This document shows, piece by piece, positions 51,400-59,873 of a DNA stretch of 64,000 nucleotides; position 1 is the first letter of the stretch, and each line of letters starts with the position of its first letter. The translations under genes were made by a program, and so were the position numbers. The stretch comes from Clostridiaceae bacterium (lineage in GTDB: Bacteria; Bacillota; Clostridia; Oscillospirales; QAMX01), in contig JAHAYX010000054.1 of NCBI GenBank assembly GCA_018384365.1, positions 62,001-126,000 of the forward strand. The letters are read 5' to 3'. The notes under the pieces are model-generated. The model searched no databases. It was not told the DNA's origin and saw only the letters and a list, made by a program, of their open reading frames with translations.

Positions 51400-51711
51400 A
51401 TGTACGCAATTATTGAGACCGGCGGTAAGCAGGTCAAAGTGACCGAGGGCGAGATCGTCTACATCGAAAAGCTGAATGTCTCCGCTGATGAGACCGTCAC
51501 TTTCGACCGTGTTCTGGCTTGCGGCGAGGTTGGCGAGGCCAAGCTCGGCAATCCCTATGTTGAGGGCGCAACTGTAACCGGTAAAGTTTTGAAAAACGGC
51601 AAATCCCCGAAGATCATGGTCTTCAAGTATAAGGCAAAGAAGAATTACCGTCGCCGTCAGGGCCATCGTCAGCCCTACACGAAGGTTCAGATCGAAAAGG
51701 TCAACGCATAA
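51400..51711 (+). CDS. rplU: 50S ribosomal protein L21
   Basis: 103 residues, standard length, from the ATG at 51400 (AGAGAGG upstream). Sequence [18 protein letters not shown] and the C-terminal [13 protein letters not shown] are diagnostic. Its last base is shared with the start codon of prp, so translation is coupled in the conserved rplU-prp-rpmA order. Confidence 0.98.
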   Translation: MYAIIETGGKQVKVTEGEIVYIEKLNVSADETVTFDRVLACGEVGEAKLGNPYVEGATVTGKVLKNGKSPKIMVFKYKAKKNYRRRQGHRQPYTKVQIEKVNA

Positions 51712-52025
51712 TGACTGTCGTCACGTTCTTCCGTAAGGACGGCGCTTATCTTGGCTTTCAGGCAGGCGGACATTCCGGACATGCGCCGCGCGGAGCGGAC
51801 ATTGTCTGCGCAGCCATCTCGGCTGCGGTGGGTCTTGCCGAGTGTGAGATTACGGATGTGCTGAAGCTTCCGGCGGAAGTCGTGGTGGATGATGAAAATA
51901 CCGAAGTCTCCGTGCGGTTTCAAGAGCCGTGTGAGGCTGCGCAGCCGGTTTTCCGGGCTCTTTGCCTGTATCTGACCCGGCTTGCAGGGGAATACCCCCG
52001 TTTTCTCAAAATTATGGAGGTGTAA
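51711..52025 (+). CDS. prp: ribosomal-processing cysteine protease Prp
   Basis: 104 residues. The catalytic dyad is visible: H21 in GGHSGHA and C33 in DIVCAAISAA, positions close to H22/C34 of the S. aureus enzyme. Prp removes the N-terminal extension of L27, and the downstream rpmA indeed encodes such an extension. Overlaps rplU by one base and precedes rpmA by 3 bases. Confidence 0.95.
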   Translation: MTVVTFFRKDGAYLGFQAGGHSGHAPRGADIVCAAISAAVGLAECEITDVLKLPAEVVVDDENTEVSVRFQEPCEAAQPVFRALCLYLTRLAGEYPRFLKIMEV

Positions 52026-52028
52026 CAT

Positions 52029-52313
52029 ATGTTGAAGATTGGTATCCAGTTCTTTGCTCATAAAAAGGGCGTTGGTTCTACAAAAAACGGTCGTGACTCC
52101 GAATCGAAGCGCCTTGGCGTAAAGCGTCAGGACGGTCAGGTCGTTGCCGCCGGTAATATTCTGGTTCGTCAGCGCGGCACGAAGATCCATCCCGGCACGA
52201 ATGTCGGCCGCGGAAGCGATGACACCCTCTTTGCTCTGGTCGACGGTACTGTTCGTTTCGAGCGTGCCGGCCGCGATCGCAAGAAGGTTTCTGTTTACGA
52301 GCTTGAGCAGTAA
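52029..52313 (+). CDS. rpmA: 50S ribosomal protein L27 with a Prp-cleavable extension
   Basis: 94 residues. The start [10 protein letters not shown] is the extension; Prp should cut after FFA to expose [14 protein letters not shown], the L27 tail that reaches the peptidyl-transferase centre. The rest ([15 protein letters not shown]) is standard L27. Confidence 0.98.
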   Translation: MLKIGIQFFAHKKGVGSTKNGRDSESKRLGVKRQDGQVVAAGNILVRQRGTKIHPGTNVGRGSDDTLFALVDGTVRFERAGRDRKKVSVYELEQ

Positions 52314-52328
52314 GCAAACGAAAACTGT

Positions 52329-52360
52329 CCCGAACCTTTCTATAAAGGTTCGGGATTTTC
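52329..52360 (+). terminator. terminator of the rplU-prp-rpmA operon
   Basis: CCCGAACCTTT pairs with AAAGGTTCGGG over a CTAT loop, followed by ATTTT. Confidence 0.85.
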
Positions 52361-52396
52361 ACTATATCCGGAAAACCTTGAAAAAGGGATATTTGT

Positions 52397-52696
52397 ATGA
52401 AATACTTCAGTTTAGAGAGAATATTGGATGAAAACGGCGTTGTGACGCGATGCCCATCCAAGTTTGGCCAGCGGCTTCTCGTTGTGGAGTATGTAGCGAA
52501 GGCATTTCAGCCGGACCGTACCTATACGGAGCTGGAAGTGAACGATGTGATTCGCTCGAAGATTGCGTTTTCCGACTACGTGACCCTGCGGCGGGAGCTG
52601 GTGGATTTCGGATTCCTCACGCGCAGTGCCGACTGCCGGGAATATCGCCGCGCGGCAGAGCTTCCAACGGCGGAAGCAATTCTGGAGAAATTTTGA
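52397..52696 (+). CDS. DUF2087 family protein
   Basis: 99 residues, no membrane segment. Matches the DUF2087 pattern: an N-terminal RCPSKFGQRLLVVEYVAKAF, a winged-helix-like TYTELEVNDVIRS and LRRELVDFGFLTRS, ending in a YRR motif. The domain is often fused to ArsR-type regulators; alone, it may bind nucleic acid. It precedes obg by 18 bases and probably shares its transcript. Confidence 0.85.
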   Translation: MKYFSLERILDENGVVTRCPSKFGQRLLVVEYVAKAFQPDRTYTELEVNDVIRSKIAFSDYVTLRRELVDFGFLTRSADCREYRRAAELPTAEAILEKF

Positions 52697-52714
52697 GTTT
52701 GTAGGTGAATCCTC

Positions 52715-53986
52715 ATGTTTGTTGATATCGTAAAAATCCGCGTACAGGCCGGCCGGGGCGGTGACGGCGCCGTCTCCTTCCATCGTGAGAAGTATGTTGC
52801 GGCGGGCGGACCGGACGGCGGCGATGGCGGCCGCGGCGGCAATGTGGTGTTCCTGGCGGATAATCATATGTCCTCGCTGATGGACTTCCGCTATACGCGG
52901 AAATATGTTGCCGGAAACGGCGAAAACGGCCGCGGCGCGCGCTGCTATGGAAAATCCGGCAAGGATGTCGTGGTAAAAGTGCCGCGCGGCACGCTCATTC
53001 GGGAGGCGAAGAGCGGCGCGCTGATCAAGGACCTTTCGGATAACGAACCCTTTATCGTGGCGCATGGCGGCCGCGGCGGCTGGGGAAACAGCCATTTCGC
53101 AAATGCACAGCGCCAGGTGCCGCGTTTTGCGCATCCGGGACTGCCCGGGGAGGAGTTTGAACTGATTCTGGAACTGAAACTTCTGGCGGACGTGGGCCTG
53201 ATCGGCTTCCCGAACGTCGGTAAGTCCACGCTGCTGTCCGTCATCTCCGCCGCGCGTCCCAAGATTGCCAATTATCATTTTACAACGCTTGTGCCGAATC
53301 TCGGCGTGGTTGCCGTGGACGAAACCACATCGTTTGTTGCGGCGGATATCCCCGGCCTGATTGAGGGCGCCGGTGAGGGCGCCGGACTGGGCCATTATTT
53401 CCTGCGCCATGTGGAGCGCTGCCGTCTGCTTCTGCATCTGGTGGATGTTTCCGGCATTGAGGGACGTGATCCGATCGAGGATTTTGAGACGATCAACCGC
53501 GAACTTGCGGTTTACAGCGAGGCACTGTCCAAACGTCCGCAGATTGTGGTGGCCAATAAGACGGATATGATTCAGGATGAGGAGGCATTCCACCGCTTCC
53601 GTGCATATATTGAGGAGCTGGGTCTGCCGTATTTTGAGATTTCAGCCGCAACAACGGCCGGTGTGCGCGAAGTTGTCCGTGCCGCGGCGCAGAAGCTCTC
53701 CGAACTCCCGCCGGTGATTGTGTTCGAGTCGGAGTATGTGCCGCCCGTTATTGATGAAGGCGCTTCCCGAGAGGTGGAAATCACCGTCGAGGAGGGCGTT
53801 TATTATGTCGAAGGCACCTGGCTGGAGCGCCTGATCCAGAGCACCAACTTCACGGATTATGAATCGCGTATGTTCTTTGATAAAACGCTGCGGGAAGCCG
53901 GTGTCTATGATAAGCTGGAGGAGATGGGCATTTCTGAAGGTGATACGGTTGACGTGGAAGGCTATCAGTTTGATTATGTTGTATAA
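52715..53986 (+). CDS. obg: GTPase Obg/CgtA
   Basis: 423 residues. The Gly-rich Obg fold (1-157) has repeated GGxGG blocks; the GTPase domain has GFPNVGKS (G1), the TTLVPNLG switch (G2/G3 DIPGLIEGA), NKTD (G4) and SAAT (G5). The C-terminal OCT domain (about 350-423) is present, as in Gram-positive Obg. The protein helps late 50S assembly and links growth to (p)ppGpp. Confidence 0.98.
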   Translation: MFVDIVKIRVQAGRGGDGAVSFHREKYVAAGGPDGGDGGRGGNVVFLADNHMSSLMDFRYTRKYVAGNGENGRGARCYGKSGKDVVVKVPRGTLIREAKSGALIKDLSDNEPFIVAHGGRGGWGNSHFANAQRQVPRFAHPGLPGEEFELILELKLLADVGLIGFPNVGKSTLLSVISAARPKIANYHFTTLVPNLGVVAVDETTSFVAADIPGLIEGAGEGAGLGHYFLRHVERCRLLLHLVDVSGIEGRDPIEDFETINRELAVYSEALSKRPQIVVANKTDMIQDEEAFHRFRAYIEELGLPYFEISAATTAGVREVVRAAAQKLSELPPVIVFESEYVPPVIDEGASREVEITVEEGVYYVEGTWLERLIQSTNFTDYESRMFFDKTLREAGVYDKLEEMGISEGDTVDVEGYQFDYVV

Positions 53987-54026
53987 CGCCGCACAGCGGT
54001 AGAAATAGAACGGAGGTAGGATTTTT

Positions 54027-54092
54027 ATGCGCTATCATACCGTTTTACGTGAAATCTGCTCCATACAGGGTTCATGCTGCATCTTCCGATGA
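54027..54092 (+). CDS. 21-residue leader ORF with three cysteines
   Basis: ATG at 54027 preceded by GGAGGTAGG; product MRYHTVLREICSIQGSCCIFR, stop TGA at 54090-54092. Three of its last eleven residues are Cys (C11, C17, C18). The second half of the ORF lies in the 5' arms of two hairpins that exclude each other, so ribosome position could choose between them. It lies between obg and a GNAT gene. Confidence 0.45.
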   Translation: MRYHTVLREICSIQGSCCIFR

Positions 54093-54139
54093 TGCTTTGT
54101 ATGGAGTAACTGACATCATCGGCAGCATATACCCTGTAT
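54059..54139 (+). promoter_or_regulatory. pair of mutually exclusive hairpins (attenuator-like)
   Basis: Hairpin A: CTCCATAC (54059-54066) with GTATGGAG (54099-54106). Hairpin B: ATACAGGGT (54063-54071) with ACCCTGTAT (54131-54139), ATGCTGC (54074-54080) with GCAGCAT (54122-54128), and CGATGATG (54087-54094) with CATCATCG (54114-54121); 24 base pairs with small internal loops. A and B share bases 54063-54066. No T-run follows B. Confidence 0.6.
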
Positions 54140-54186
54140 TTCCGGATAAAAGAACAAACTATCATGGAAATAAGGAGTTTTATGCG

Positions 54187-54606
54187 ATGTTTACAATGAA
54201 ATATGCCGAGGAAAAAGACCTTTCTGTCTGCAAAATGCTGGACAGCCACATTTCGGACGCCGAGCTTGCCTGGAAACTGCGCGAGCACCGGTATTATATT
54301 CTGTCAGACGGAGAAACTCCGATCGGCGTACTGCGGTATAATCTCTTTTGGGACAGCGTTCCGTTTTTGACGCTGATTTTCATTGAAGAGAGCTGCCGCG
54401 GCCGCGGATATGGCCGGATGGCCATGGCCCGCTGGGAAGACGAAATGCGCGTGGCCGGTCACGGCATGGTGATCATCTCCACGCAGGCGGATGAGGACGC
54501 CCAGCACTTTTACCGGAAGCTGGGCTATCATGACGCCGGAGGCTTCGTTGTGGATGTTCCGGGCTATGAACAGCCGCTGGAATTGTTCCTGACCAAAGCA
54601 CTGTAA
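54187..54606 (+). CDS. GNAT family N-acetyltransferase
   Basis: 139 residues from the ATG at 54187, which has AAGGAG about 10 bases upstream; an out-of-frame ATG 5 bases earlier is not usable. GNAT motif A is FIEESCRGRGYGRMAMARWEDE (acetyl-CoA pyrophosphate loop RGxGxG/A region) and motif B is AQHFYRKLGYHDAGGF. Substrate unknown. It is preceded by the cysteine-containing leader ORF and the alternative hairpins, so it may be attenuated. Confidence 0.85.
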   Translation: MFTMKYAEEKDLSVCKMLDSHISDAELAWKLREHRYYILSDGETPIGVLRYNLFWDSVPFLTLIFIEESCRGRGYGRMAMARWEDEMRVAGHGMVIISTQADEDAQHFYRKLGYHDAGGFVVDVPGYEQPLELFLTKAL

Positions 54607-54643
54607 AAAGAGTGCAGCCCATGGGCTGCAGCGTAGAAAAAAG

Positions 54644-54675
54644 AAACGCCTGTCAGTTTTCTGACAGGCGTTTTT
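54644..54675. terminator. bidirectional terminator
   Basis: AAACGCCTGTCAG pairs with CTGACAGGCGTTT over a TTTT loop, with Ts after it. A shorter GCAGCCC/GGGCTGC stem lies just before, at 54614-54630. Confidence 0.9.
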
Positions 54676-54685
54676 GTGCGTTTTT

Positions 54686-55030
54686 TCAGTTGATAACCAG
54701 CGCAAACAGCTTGACGGGTTCGTCCTCTTCGTTTGCGATTGCATGGAAGGCGCCGCCACCGGTATAAATGATATCGCCGGCTGTGACAGTCGACACTTCG
54801 CCGTTATCATCCACAACGGCTTTGCCCTGTGTGATGATGTAAAGCTCCGCATCCGGACCGTGCGGGTGGCGGCCGATGGAACAACCTTTTTCCAGGGTCG
54901 TTTCCGCCGCAACACGCAGCTTCCCAAGGGATTCTTCCGGCGTCAGCAGATCCAGAAACTGCACACTGCCGTTTCCGCCGCGCACACCTTCCACGGTGCG
55001 GATCTGCATTTCGCCCTTGCGCTTAATCAT
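54686..55030 (-). CDS. cupin-domain protein
   Basis: 114 residues from the ATG at 55030, which overlaps the previous stop by 8 bases. Single cupin barrel: HPHGPDAELYIITQGKAVV carries two His and a Glu of motif 1; motif 2 (TGGGAFHAIANEEDEP) keeps one His. A metal site is likely. Product of the same transcript as efp and the CD1247-like gene. Function not assignable. Confidence 0.88.
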   Translation of the reverse strand: MIKRKGEMQIRTVEGVRGGNGSVQFLDLLTPEESLGKLRVAAETTLEKGCSIGRHPHGPDAELYIITQGKAVVDDNGEVSTVTAGDIIYTGGGAFHAIANEEDEPVKLFALVIN

Positions 55031-55487
55031 CGTCTTCGTCCTCGCCGTCGCAGCAGCCATCCTCACAGCAGTCGTCGTCGCAGTGGTCGCAGCCACAGTC
55101 GCAGACAGGATGGAATTCCATCACACGGCCGCACTTCGGGCACTCCAGAGAACCTTCCTCCAGAATGTCGCCGTCGATATACAGCTCTTCGCCGCAGCCC
55201 GGGCACTTGATTTCAAAGAAATCGTCGTCGTCCTCATCCTCATCTTCATCCTCGTCGTCCTCTTCATCATCATAGAAGTCGTCTTCGAGGGAGGTGAGGT
55301 CTTCGTCGATGCCATCGACCTGATCGCCGAGATCAATGATGTCATCCTCAATGTCGAGCATATCATGGACGATATCGTCAAGCACGTCGGCAATGGCGTT
55401 TAAAACTTTGGTTTCTTTCTTTTCGGGATCCAGTTCAAGACCTGCCATCAGGCCCTTCAGATAAGCTACCTTTTCCTGTGAAGTCAT
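55023..55487 (-). CDS. CD1247 N-terminal-domain protein with zinc ribbon and Cys/Asp tail
   Basis: 154 residues. Residues 1-50 match the CD1247 N-terminal domain (TSQEKVAYLKGLMAGL, leading into a helical DDIVHDMLDIEDDI). A very acidic middle (Asp/Glu runs) leads to a zinc ribbon (CPGCGEE...CPKCGRV). The last 25 residues are packed with eight Cys plus Asp (VCDCGCDHCDDDCC, EDGCC). Conserved in Clostridia, function unknown; the tail should bind metal. Lies 19 bases after efp on the same strand. Confidence 0.85.
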   Translation of the reverse strand: MTSQEKVAYLKGLMAGLELDPEKKETKVLNAIADVLDDIVHDMLDIEDDIIDLGDQVDGIDEDLTSLEDDFYDDEEDDEDEDEDEDDDDFFEIKCPGCGEELYIDGDILEEGSLECPKCGRVMEFHPVCDCGCDHCDDDCCEDGCCDGEDEDDD

Positions 55488-55506
55488 AGTTTCCTCCTGC
55501 CGCAGG

Positions 55507-56064
55507 TTATGCGCGGCTCAGATACTCGCCAACGCGGGTGTCGATCTTAATCTTGTCGCCTACATTGATGAAGAGCGGAACCTTGATTTCTGCGCCGGTC
55601 TCCAGCGTAGCGGGCTTCATGGTGTTCGTGGCGGTATCGCCGCGGACGCCGGGCTCGGTTGCCGTGATCTCCAGCTCCACGAACGTGGGCGGCTCAACAG
55701 CAAAGACGTTGCCCTTGTAGGACAGGATCTTAACCATCATTTCTTCCTTGACGAACTTCAGGCTGTCGCCGAGAACGTGGCTGTCGATCGGGATCTGCTC
55801 GAAGGATTCCATATCCATGAAGTAGTAGAGATCGCCGTCTGCATAGAGATACTGCATTTCGCGGCGCTCAACATAAGCGTTTTCAAATTTGTCGGTCGGG
55901 CTGAACGTACGCTCCGTCACAGCGCCGGTAATGACGTTCTTGATTTTGGTACGGACGAAAGCTGCGCCCTTACCGGGTTTTACGTGCTGGAATTCGACGA
56001 CCTGGCAGACCTGGCCATCCATTTCAAAGGTAACACCGTTGCGAAAATCGCCGGCAGTGATCAT
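55507..56064 (-). CDS. efp: elongation factor P
   Basis: 185 residues, standard length, from the ATG at 56064 (GGAGG upstream). Domain I has the KPGKGAAF loop, with K32 at the tip, the site modified in B. subtilis EF-P. The remaining text ([39 protein letters not shown]) is diagnostic. EF-P rescues ribosomes at polyproline stretches. First gene of a three-gene minus-strand operon. Confidence 0.98.
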   Translation of the reverse strand: MITAGDFRNGVTFEMDGQVCQVVEFQHVKPGKGAAFVRTKIKNVITGAVTERTFSPTDKFENAYVERREMQYLYADGDLYYFMDMESFEQIPIDSHVLGDSLKFVKEEMMVKILSYKGNVFAVEPPTFVELEITATEPGVRGDTATNTMKPATLETGAEIKVPLFINVGDKIKIDTRVGEYLSRA

Positions 56065-56107
56065 ATAAAAACCTCCATCAATATATAAATTGCTCACAGC
56101 TGACATC

Positions 56108-56136
56108 AGTATACGACAAAACAAGCTATTTGGCAA
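56108..56136 (-). promoter_or_regulatory. promoter of the efp operon
   Basis: Minus strand TTGCCA (56131-56136), 17-base spacer, TATACT (56108-56113), 44 bases before efp. Confidence 0.75.
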
Positions 56137-56264
56137 GTATTATATGAAAATTTGTGATAATTTTGCCTTCGCGCATAACAAATGCGCCGCCGGCATAGGA
56201 TATTTTGGCGTGATAGATAAAACGGTATGCAAAATACGCCGCATTTAAATTTTGGAGGCCCCCG

Positions 56265-57614
56265 ATGAACATTCTTTCTGTGTTGACGAGCGTTTCTGAT
56301 GCCATATGGAGCGCTCCTGTGATTTTCGCCCTGTTTCTGCTTTTTATTTACATATCGTGGAAATCCGGCTTTCCACAGAGATATATTCCGTTTGGTGTCC
56401 GCACGGCGTTTGCAGGCGGCAGCGGCGTTTATAAAAGCCTCAGCCTCAGCCTGGCGGCGGTGTTGGGCGTCGGAAACATTGTGGGCGTTGCCCTGGCTAT
56501 ATCGTTTGGCGGGGCAGGGGCCGTGTTCTGGTGCTGGCTTGCGGGATTGACAGGCGTCGGCGTGCAGTATGCGGAGTGCCTTTTTTCGCTGAAATACCGG
56601 ATACAGGACAAAGGCGGCGCCGCGCACGGAGGCCCCATGTATGTCATGCGCACAACCGGCCGCAAAGGGAGCGCGCTGCTGTATGCAGCGGCGGTCTGCC
56701 TGTGCGGCATTGCAATGGGGGCGCTGATCCCGGCAAATTCGGTCTGCGAGGTGCTGGGAAAGGCGGGACGCCTTCCGCAGCCGCTGTTGGCCGCACTGAT
56801 CACCATCCCTGCCGCGGTTGTGATTCTGGGGGGAGCAAGACGGATATTCGAGTTTTGCGCCGGCGCAGTGCCGGTTATTTTGGTGTGTTATATCGGCATT
56901 TGCCTGGCGGCACTTTGTATCTGCCGGAAGGAAGTGTTCCCGGCGCTGACACTGATTCTCAAGGAGGCGTTCAGCCCGGTATGCGCGGTTTCGGGATTGA
57001 CGGGCTACGGCGTCGGACGCGCCGCACGCTGGGGCGTTGCGCGGGGACTTTTTTCGAGCGAGGCCGGAATGGGAACAGCCGGCATCAGCGCCGCTGCCTC
57101 AGAACGCGGCGTCGCGGCGGAACAGGCAATCGGCTGCGCCAGTTCGACGGTGTGGGATACGATGGTGCTGGCCGCACTGACCGGCGTGACATTTGTTGCG
57201 GCGGCGCTGCACGGCGGATACGGCTTTGGCAATGCACTTGCGCTTGCGGACCGCGCCTTTGCGCTGGTACCGATTGTCGGCCGGTATGTGCTGCCGGTCA
57301 GCATTACCATACTCGGCTTTTCCACGATCGTCGGCTGGTATTATATCGCGGAGCAGGCATACCGTTTCCTGTTTGGCGGACGCACTGTGCGGATTTTTTC
57401 CCTGGCCTGGATTGCCGCTGCCTTTGCCGGGGGAATGACGTCCATGGAACTTGCCTGGACGCTCTCCGACATCCTCTGCGTTTTCATGATGGCGCCCAAT
57501 CTTGCCGCCGTGCTCCGCCTGCTGCCGGGTGCCAAAAACGATGCATATAAATTGAAATTGCTTGCCGCGACCCGGCAAAAAGTCAGGAGAAAAGATACTT
57601 TTCGTGCGGTTTAA
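56265..57614 (+). CDS. AGCS-family amino acid:cation symporter, second copy
   Basis: 449 residues, shorter than the 505-residue paralogue at 38 kb. Keeps the family core: GVGNIVGVALAISFGGAGAVFWCW, SSEAGMGTAG and ILGFSTIVGWYY, with about eleven helices. The Asn and Gly residues of the substrate site are present. Na+-coupled uptake of alanine, glycine or related amino acids. No glycine riboswitch precedes it (200-base gap to efp), so its control differs from the first copy. Confidence 0.92.
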   Translation: MNILSVLTSVSDAIWSAPVIFALFLLFIYISWKSGFPQRYIPFGVRTAFAGGSGVYKSLSLSLAAVLGVGNIVGVALAISFGGAGAVFWCWLAGLTGVGVQYAECLFSLKYRIQDKGGAAHGGPMYVMRTTGRKGSALLYAAAVCLCGIAMGALIPANSVCEVLGKAGRLPQPLLAALITIPAAVVILGGARRIFEFCAGAVPVILVCYIGICLAALCICRKEVFPALTLILKEAFSPVCAVSGLTGYGVGRAARWGVARGLFSSEAGMGTAGISAAASERGVAAEQAIGCASSTVWDTMVLAALTGVTFVAAALHGGYGFGNALALADRAFALVPIVGRYVLPVSITILGFSTIVGWYYIAEQAYRFLFGGRTVRIFSLAWIAAAFAGGMTSMELAWTLSDILCVFMMAPNLAAVLRLLPGAKNDAYKLKLLAATRQKVRRKDTFRAV

Positions 57615-57698
57615 TGTTTACAGAAAATTCATCCTAAACCGCAGCCGATGCAATATAATGAAACAGGAAGCTACAAAAGAATGGAGGCATATATTCCT

Positions 57699-58388
57699 AT
57701 GGCAAAAAAAGCATTGATCATAGAAGACGACGCAAATATCCGCGAATTGATGCGGCTTTATCTGGAAAAAGACGGATTTGAGGTCTATGGCGCGGCAGAC
57801 GGCGGAAACGGTCTGCGCGAGTTCAAGCGCGTGGAGCCGGATATTGTCCTGCTGGACATCATGCTGCCCGTGATGGACGGCTGGCAGGTCTGCCATGAGA
57901 TCCGCCGCGAGTCCACGACGCCGATTATCATGCTCACGGCAAAGGGAGAAACGTCCGATAAGATTTCCGGACTGGAAATGGGCGCGGACGACTACATCGT
58001 AAAGCCCCTGGAAATGAAGGAAGTCATTGCGCGCGTACACGCGGTGATGCGCCGCTATGCGCCTGAAACCGTTTCCTCCAAGCGTCTGGTGTTTGACGGA
58101 CTCATTATCGATATGGAGGCCTATGACCTGACGGTCGCCGGAAAAAAAGTGGATACGCCGCCCAAGGAAATCGAGCTGCTCTACTTCCTGGCATCCAATC
58201 CGAACCGCGTTTTCACGCGCTCGCAGCTTTTGGACGAGGTGTGGGGCTTTGACTACTTCGGCGACACCAGAACCATTGACGTACACGTGAAACGCCTGCG
58301 TGAAAAGCTGGAAAATGTCAGCGATGAATGGGATCTTGCAACGGTCTGGGGTGTTGGATACAAGTTTGAACTGAGGAAAAATTCTTAA
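57699..58388 (+). CDS. OmpR/PhoB-family response regulator
   Basis: 229 residues. Receiver domain with acidic pocket EDD at 9-11, phospho-acceptor D53 in LLDIMLPVMDGW, Thr in MLTAKGE and Lys in IVKPLE; C-terminal winged helix (about 130-225) with RTIDVHVKRLREKL. Start chosen at the ATG at 57699, though GGAGG is a little far (11 bases) and an in-frame ATG 18 bases upstream exists. Followed at 15 bases by its kinase. Confidence 0.95.
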   Translation: MAKKALIIEDDANIRELMRLYLEKDGFEVYGAADGGNGLREFKRVEPDIVLLDIMLPVMDGWQVCHEIRRESTTPIIMLTAKGETSDKISGLEMGADDYIVKPLEMKEVIARVHAVMRRYAPETVSSKRLVFDGLIIDMEAYDLTVAGKKVDTPPKEIELLYFLASNPNRVFTRSQLLDEVWGFDYFGDTRTIDVHVKRLREKLENVSDEWDLATVWGVGYKFELRKNS

Positions 58389-58403
58389 AACAGGGGATTT
58401 GGT

Positions 58404-59858
58404 ATGAAAAGCCTGTTTTGGCGCTATTTGACGATGACGCTGCTGCTCCTGCTGATCTGCTTCAGCCTGTTCGGCGTGTGCTATATTGTCCAGACCTATA
58501 CGTATACACTGGGACAGCTGCAGGATATGCTGGACCAGGACTCCGAGAATGTTTCCAATCTGGCGGAACTTTTCTTTGAACGCAGGGACAATGCGATCCT
58601 TCGTTCCATGTTTTTGGCGGGTGTGTCCGCAATCGTCTGTGAAAATGACGAACAGGTGATGATCTGCGATGCAAACGGCCTGCTTTTATACTATGCCAAT
58701 ACAGAAGGCTATTCAGAAGGGTTCACGCTTCAACTTTCGGACGATATCATGAGCCGCGTGAAGAAAAATGGCGTATACGCGGAAGTAGGTACGCTGGGCG
58801 GTGTGCTGAGCACGGTGAACTATACGAGCGGACGCAGCGTGATCAAGGCGGACGGCACACTGCTGGGTGCGGTGTTTGTCTCCGCTTCTCCGGGTTCTGC
58901 CCGGGATATGTTTGAGTATTACCAGCGCATTTTCTTTATTATCGGCATGGTTGTTTTGATGGTGGGCATGGTGATTTCCTACATCATGGCGCGAAATATG
59001 GCGAAACCGCTGCGCATGATGACAAAAGCTACGCGCGCATACGCGCTGGGCGACTTTTCCGTCCGCCTGCCGGAGGACAGAACCGACGAGATCGGCGAAT
59101 TGGCGCACAGTCTGAATCAGATGTCTGCTTCGCTCAACAAGCTGGAGGAACTGCGTTCATCGTTCATTGCCAACGTTTCGCATGAGCTGAAAACGCCGAT
59201 GACCACAATTGCCGGCTTTGCGGACGGCATTCTGGACGGCACCATTCCGCCGGAGCGAGAACGGGAATACCTGACCATTATTTCGCACGATACGCGCCGC
59301 CTGTCGCGCCTGGTTGTGCGTATGCTGGAGGCCAGCCGCCTCTCATCCGGCCAGATCCAGCTGCACCCCACAATTTTTGATATCAGTGAGATGATCCGCC
59401 TGAATATCCTGGAGTTCGAGGGCCGGATTGAAGAAAAAAATATGACAGTGGACGTCTTTTTTGAGCAGGACGTCATGAATGTCACGGCGGACCAGGACAA
59501 CATCACACAGGTGGTGTACAACCTGCTTGACAACGCCTGCAAATATGGCGCGGAAAACGGCGTGCTGCGTGTTTCCGCGATCCATGAGAACACCAAAACG
59601 CGCATCACCATCGCAAACTCCGGTAAGGAGATCCCGGCGGATATGCTGCCGTATATTTTTGACAGATTCTATAAGACGGACAAGTCACGTGGCGTGGATT
59701 CCAACAGCACAGGACTGGGCCTTTTTATTGTCAAATCCATCCTGAATATGCACGGCGAGGAAATCCATGCGACCAGCCGTGACGGCGTGACGACCTTCAC
59801 CTTTACGCTGCCGACTGCGCCGGAAAAACAGCCTGGACAAACGGGAAGACATTCCTGA
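58404..59858 (+). CDS. sensor histidine kinase
   Basis: 484 residues. Helix 1 (about 8-32), an extracellular sensor part of about 140 residues, helix 2 (about 173-195), HAMP, then HisKA with H260 in NVSHELKTPMTT and an HATPase with QVVYNLLDNACKYG (N box) and STGLGLFIVKS (G box). Phosphorylates the regulator just upstream. Co-transcribed with an HtrA protease gene (15-base gap), an arrangement like the CssRS-HtrA envelope-stress system. Confidence 0.95.
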   Translation: MKSLFWRYLTMTLLLLLICFSLFGVCYIVQTYTYTLGQLQDMLDQDSENVSNLAELFFERRDNAILRSMFLAGVSAIVCENDEQVMICDANGLLLYYANTEGYSEGFTLQLSDDIMSRVKKNGVYAEVGTLGGVLSTVNYTSGRSVIKADGTLLGAVFVSASPGSARDMFEYYQRIFFIIGMVVLMVGMVISYIMARNMAKPLRMMTKATRAYALGDFSVRLPEDRTDEIGELAHSLNQMSASLNKLEELRSSFIANVSHELKTPMTTIAGFADGILDGTIPPEREREYLTIISHDTRRLSRLVVRMLEASRLSSGQIQLHPTIFDISEMIRLNILEFEGRIEEKNMTVDVFFEQDVMNVTADQDNITQVVYNLLDNACKYGAENGVLRVSAIHENTKTRITIANSGKEIPADMLPYIFDRFYKTDKSRGVDSNSTGLGLFIVKSILNMHGEEIHATSRDGVTTFTFTLPTAPEKQPGQTGRHS

Positions 59859-59873
59859 TTTGGGGGAAAATTT

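Noticed and set aside
54049..54186. In-frame extension upstream of the GNAT start, from a GTG at 54049
   Set aside because: It has no ribosome site, would bury the leader ORF and hairpins inside a coding region, and adds no GNAT motif. The ATG at 54187 has a good site.
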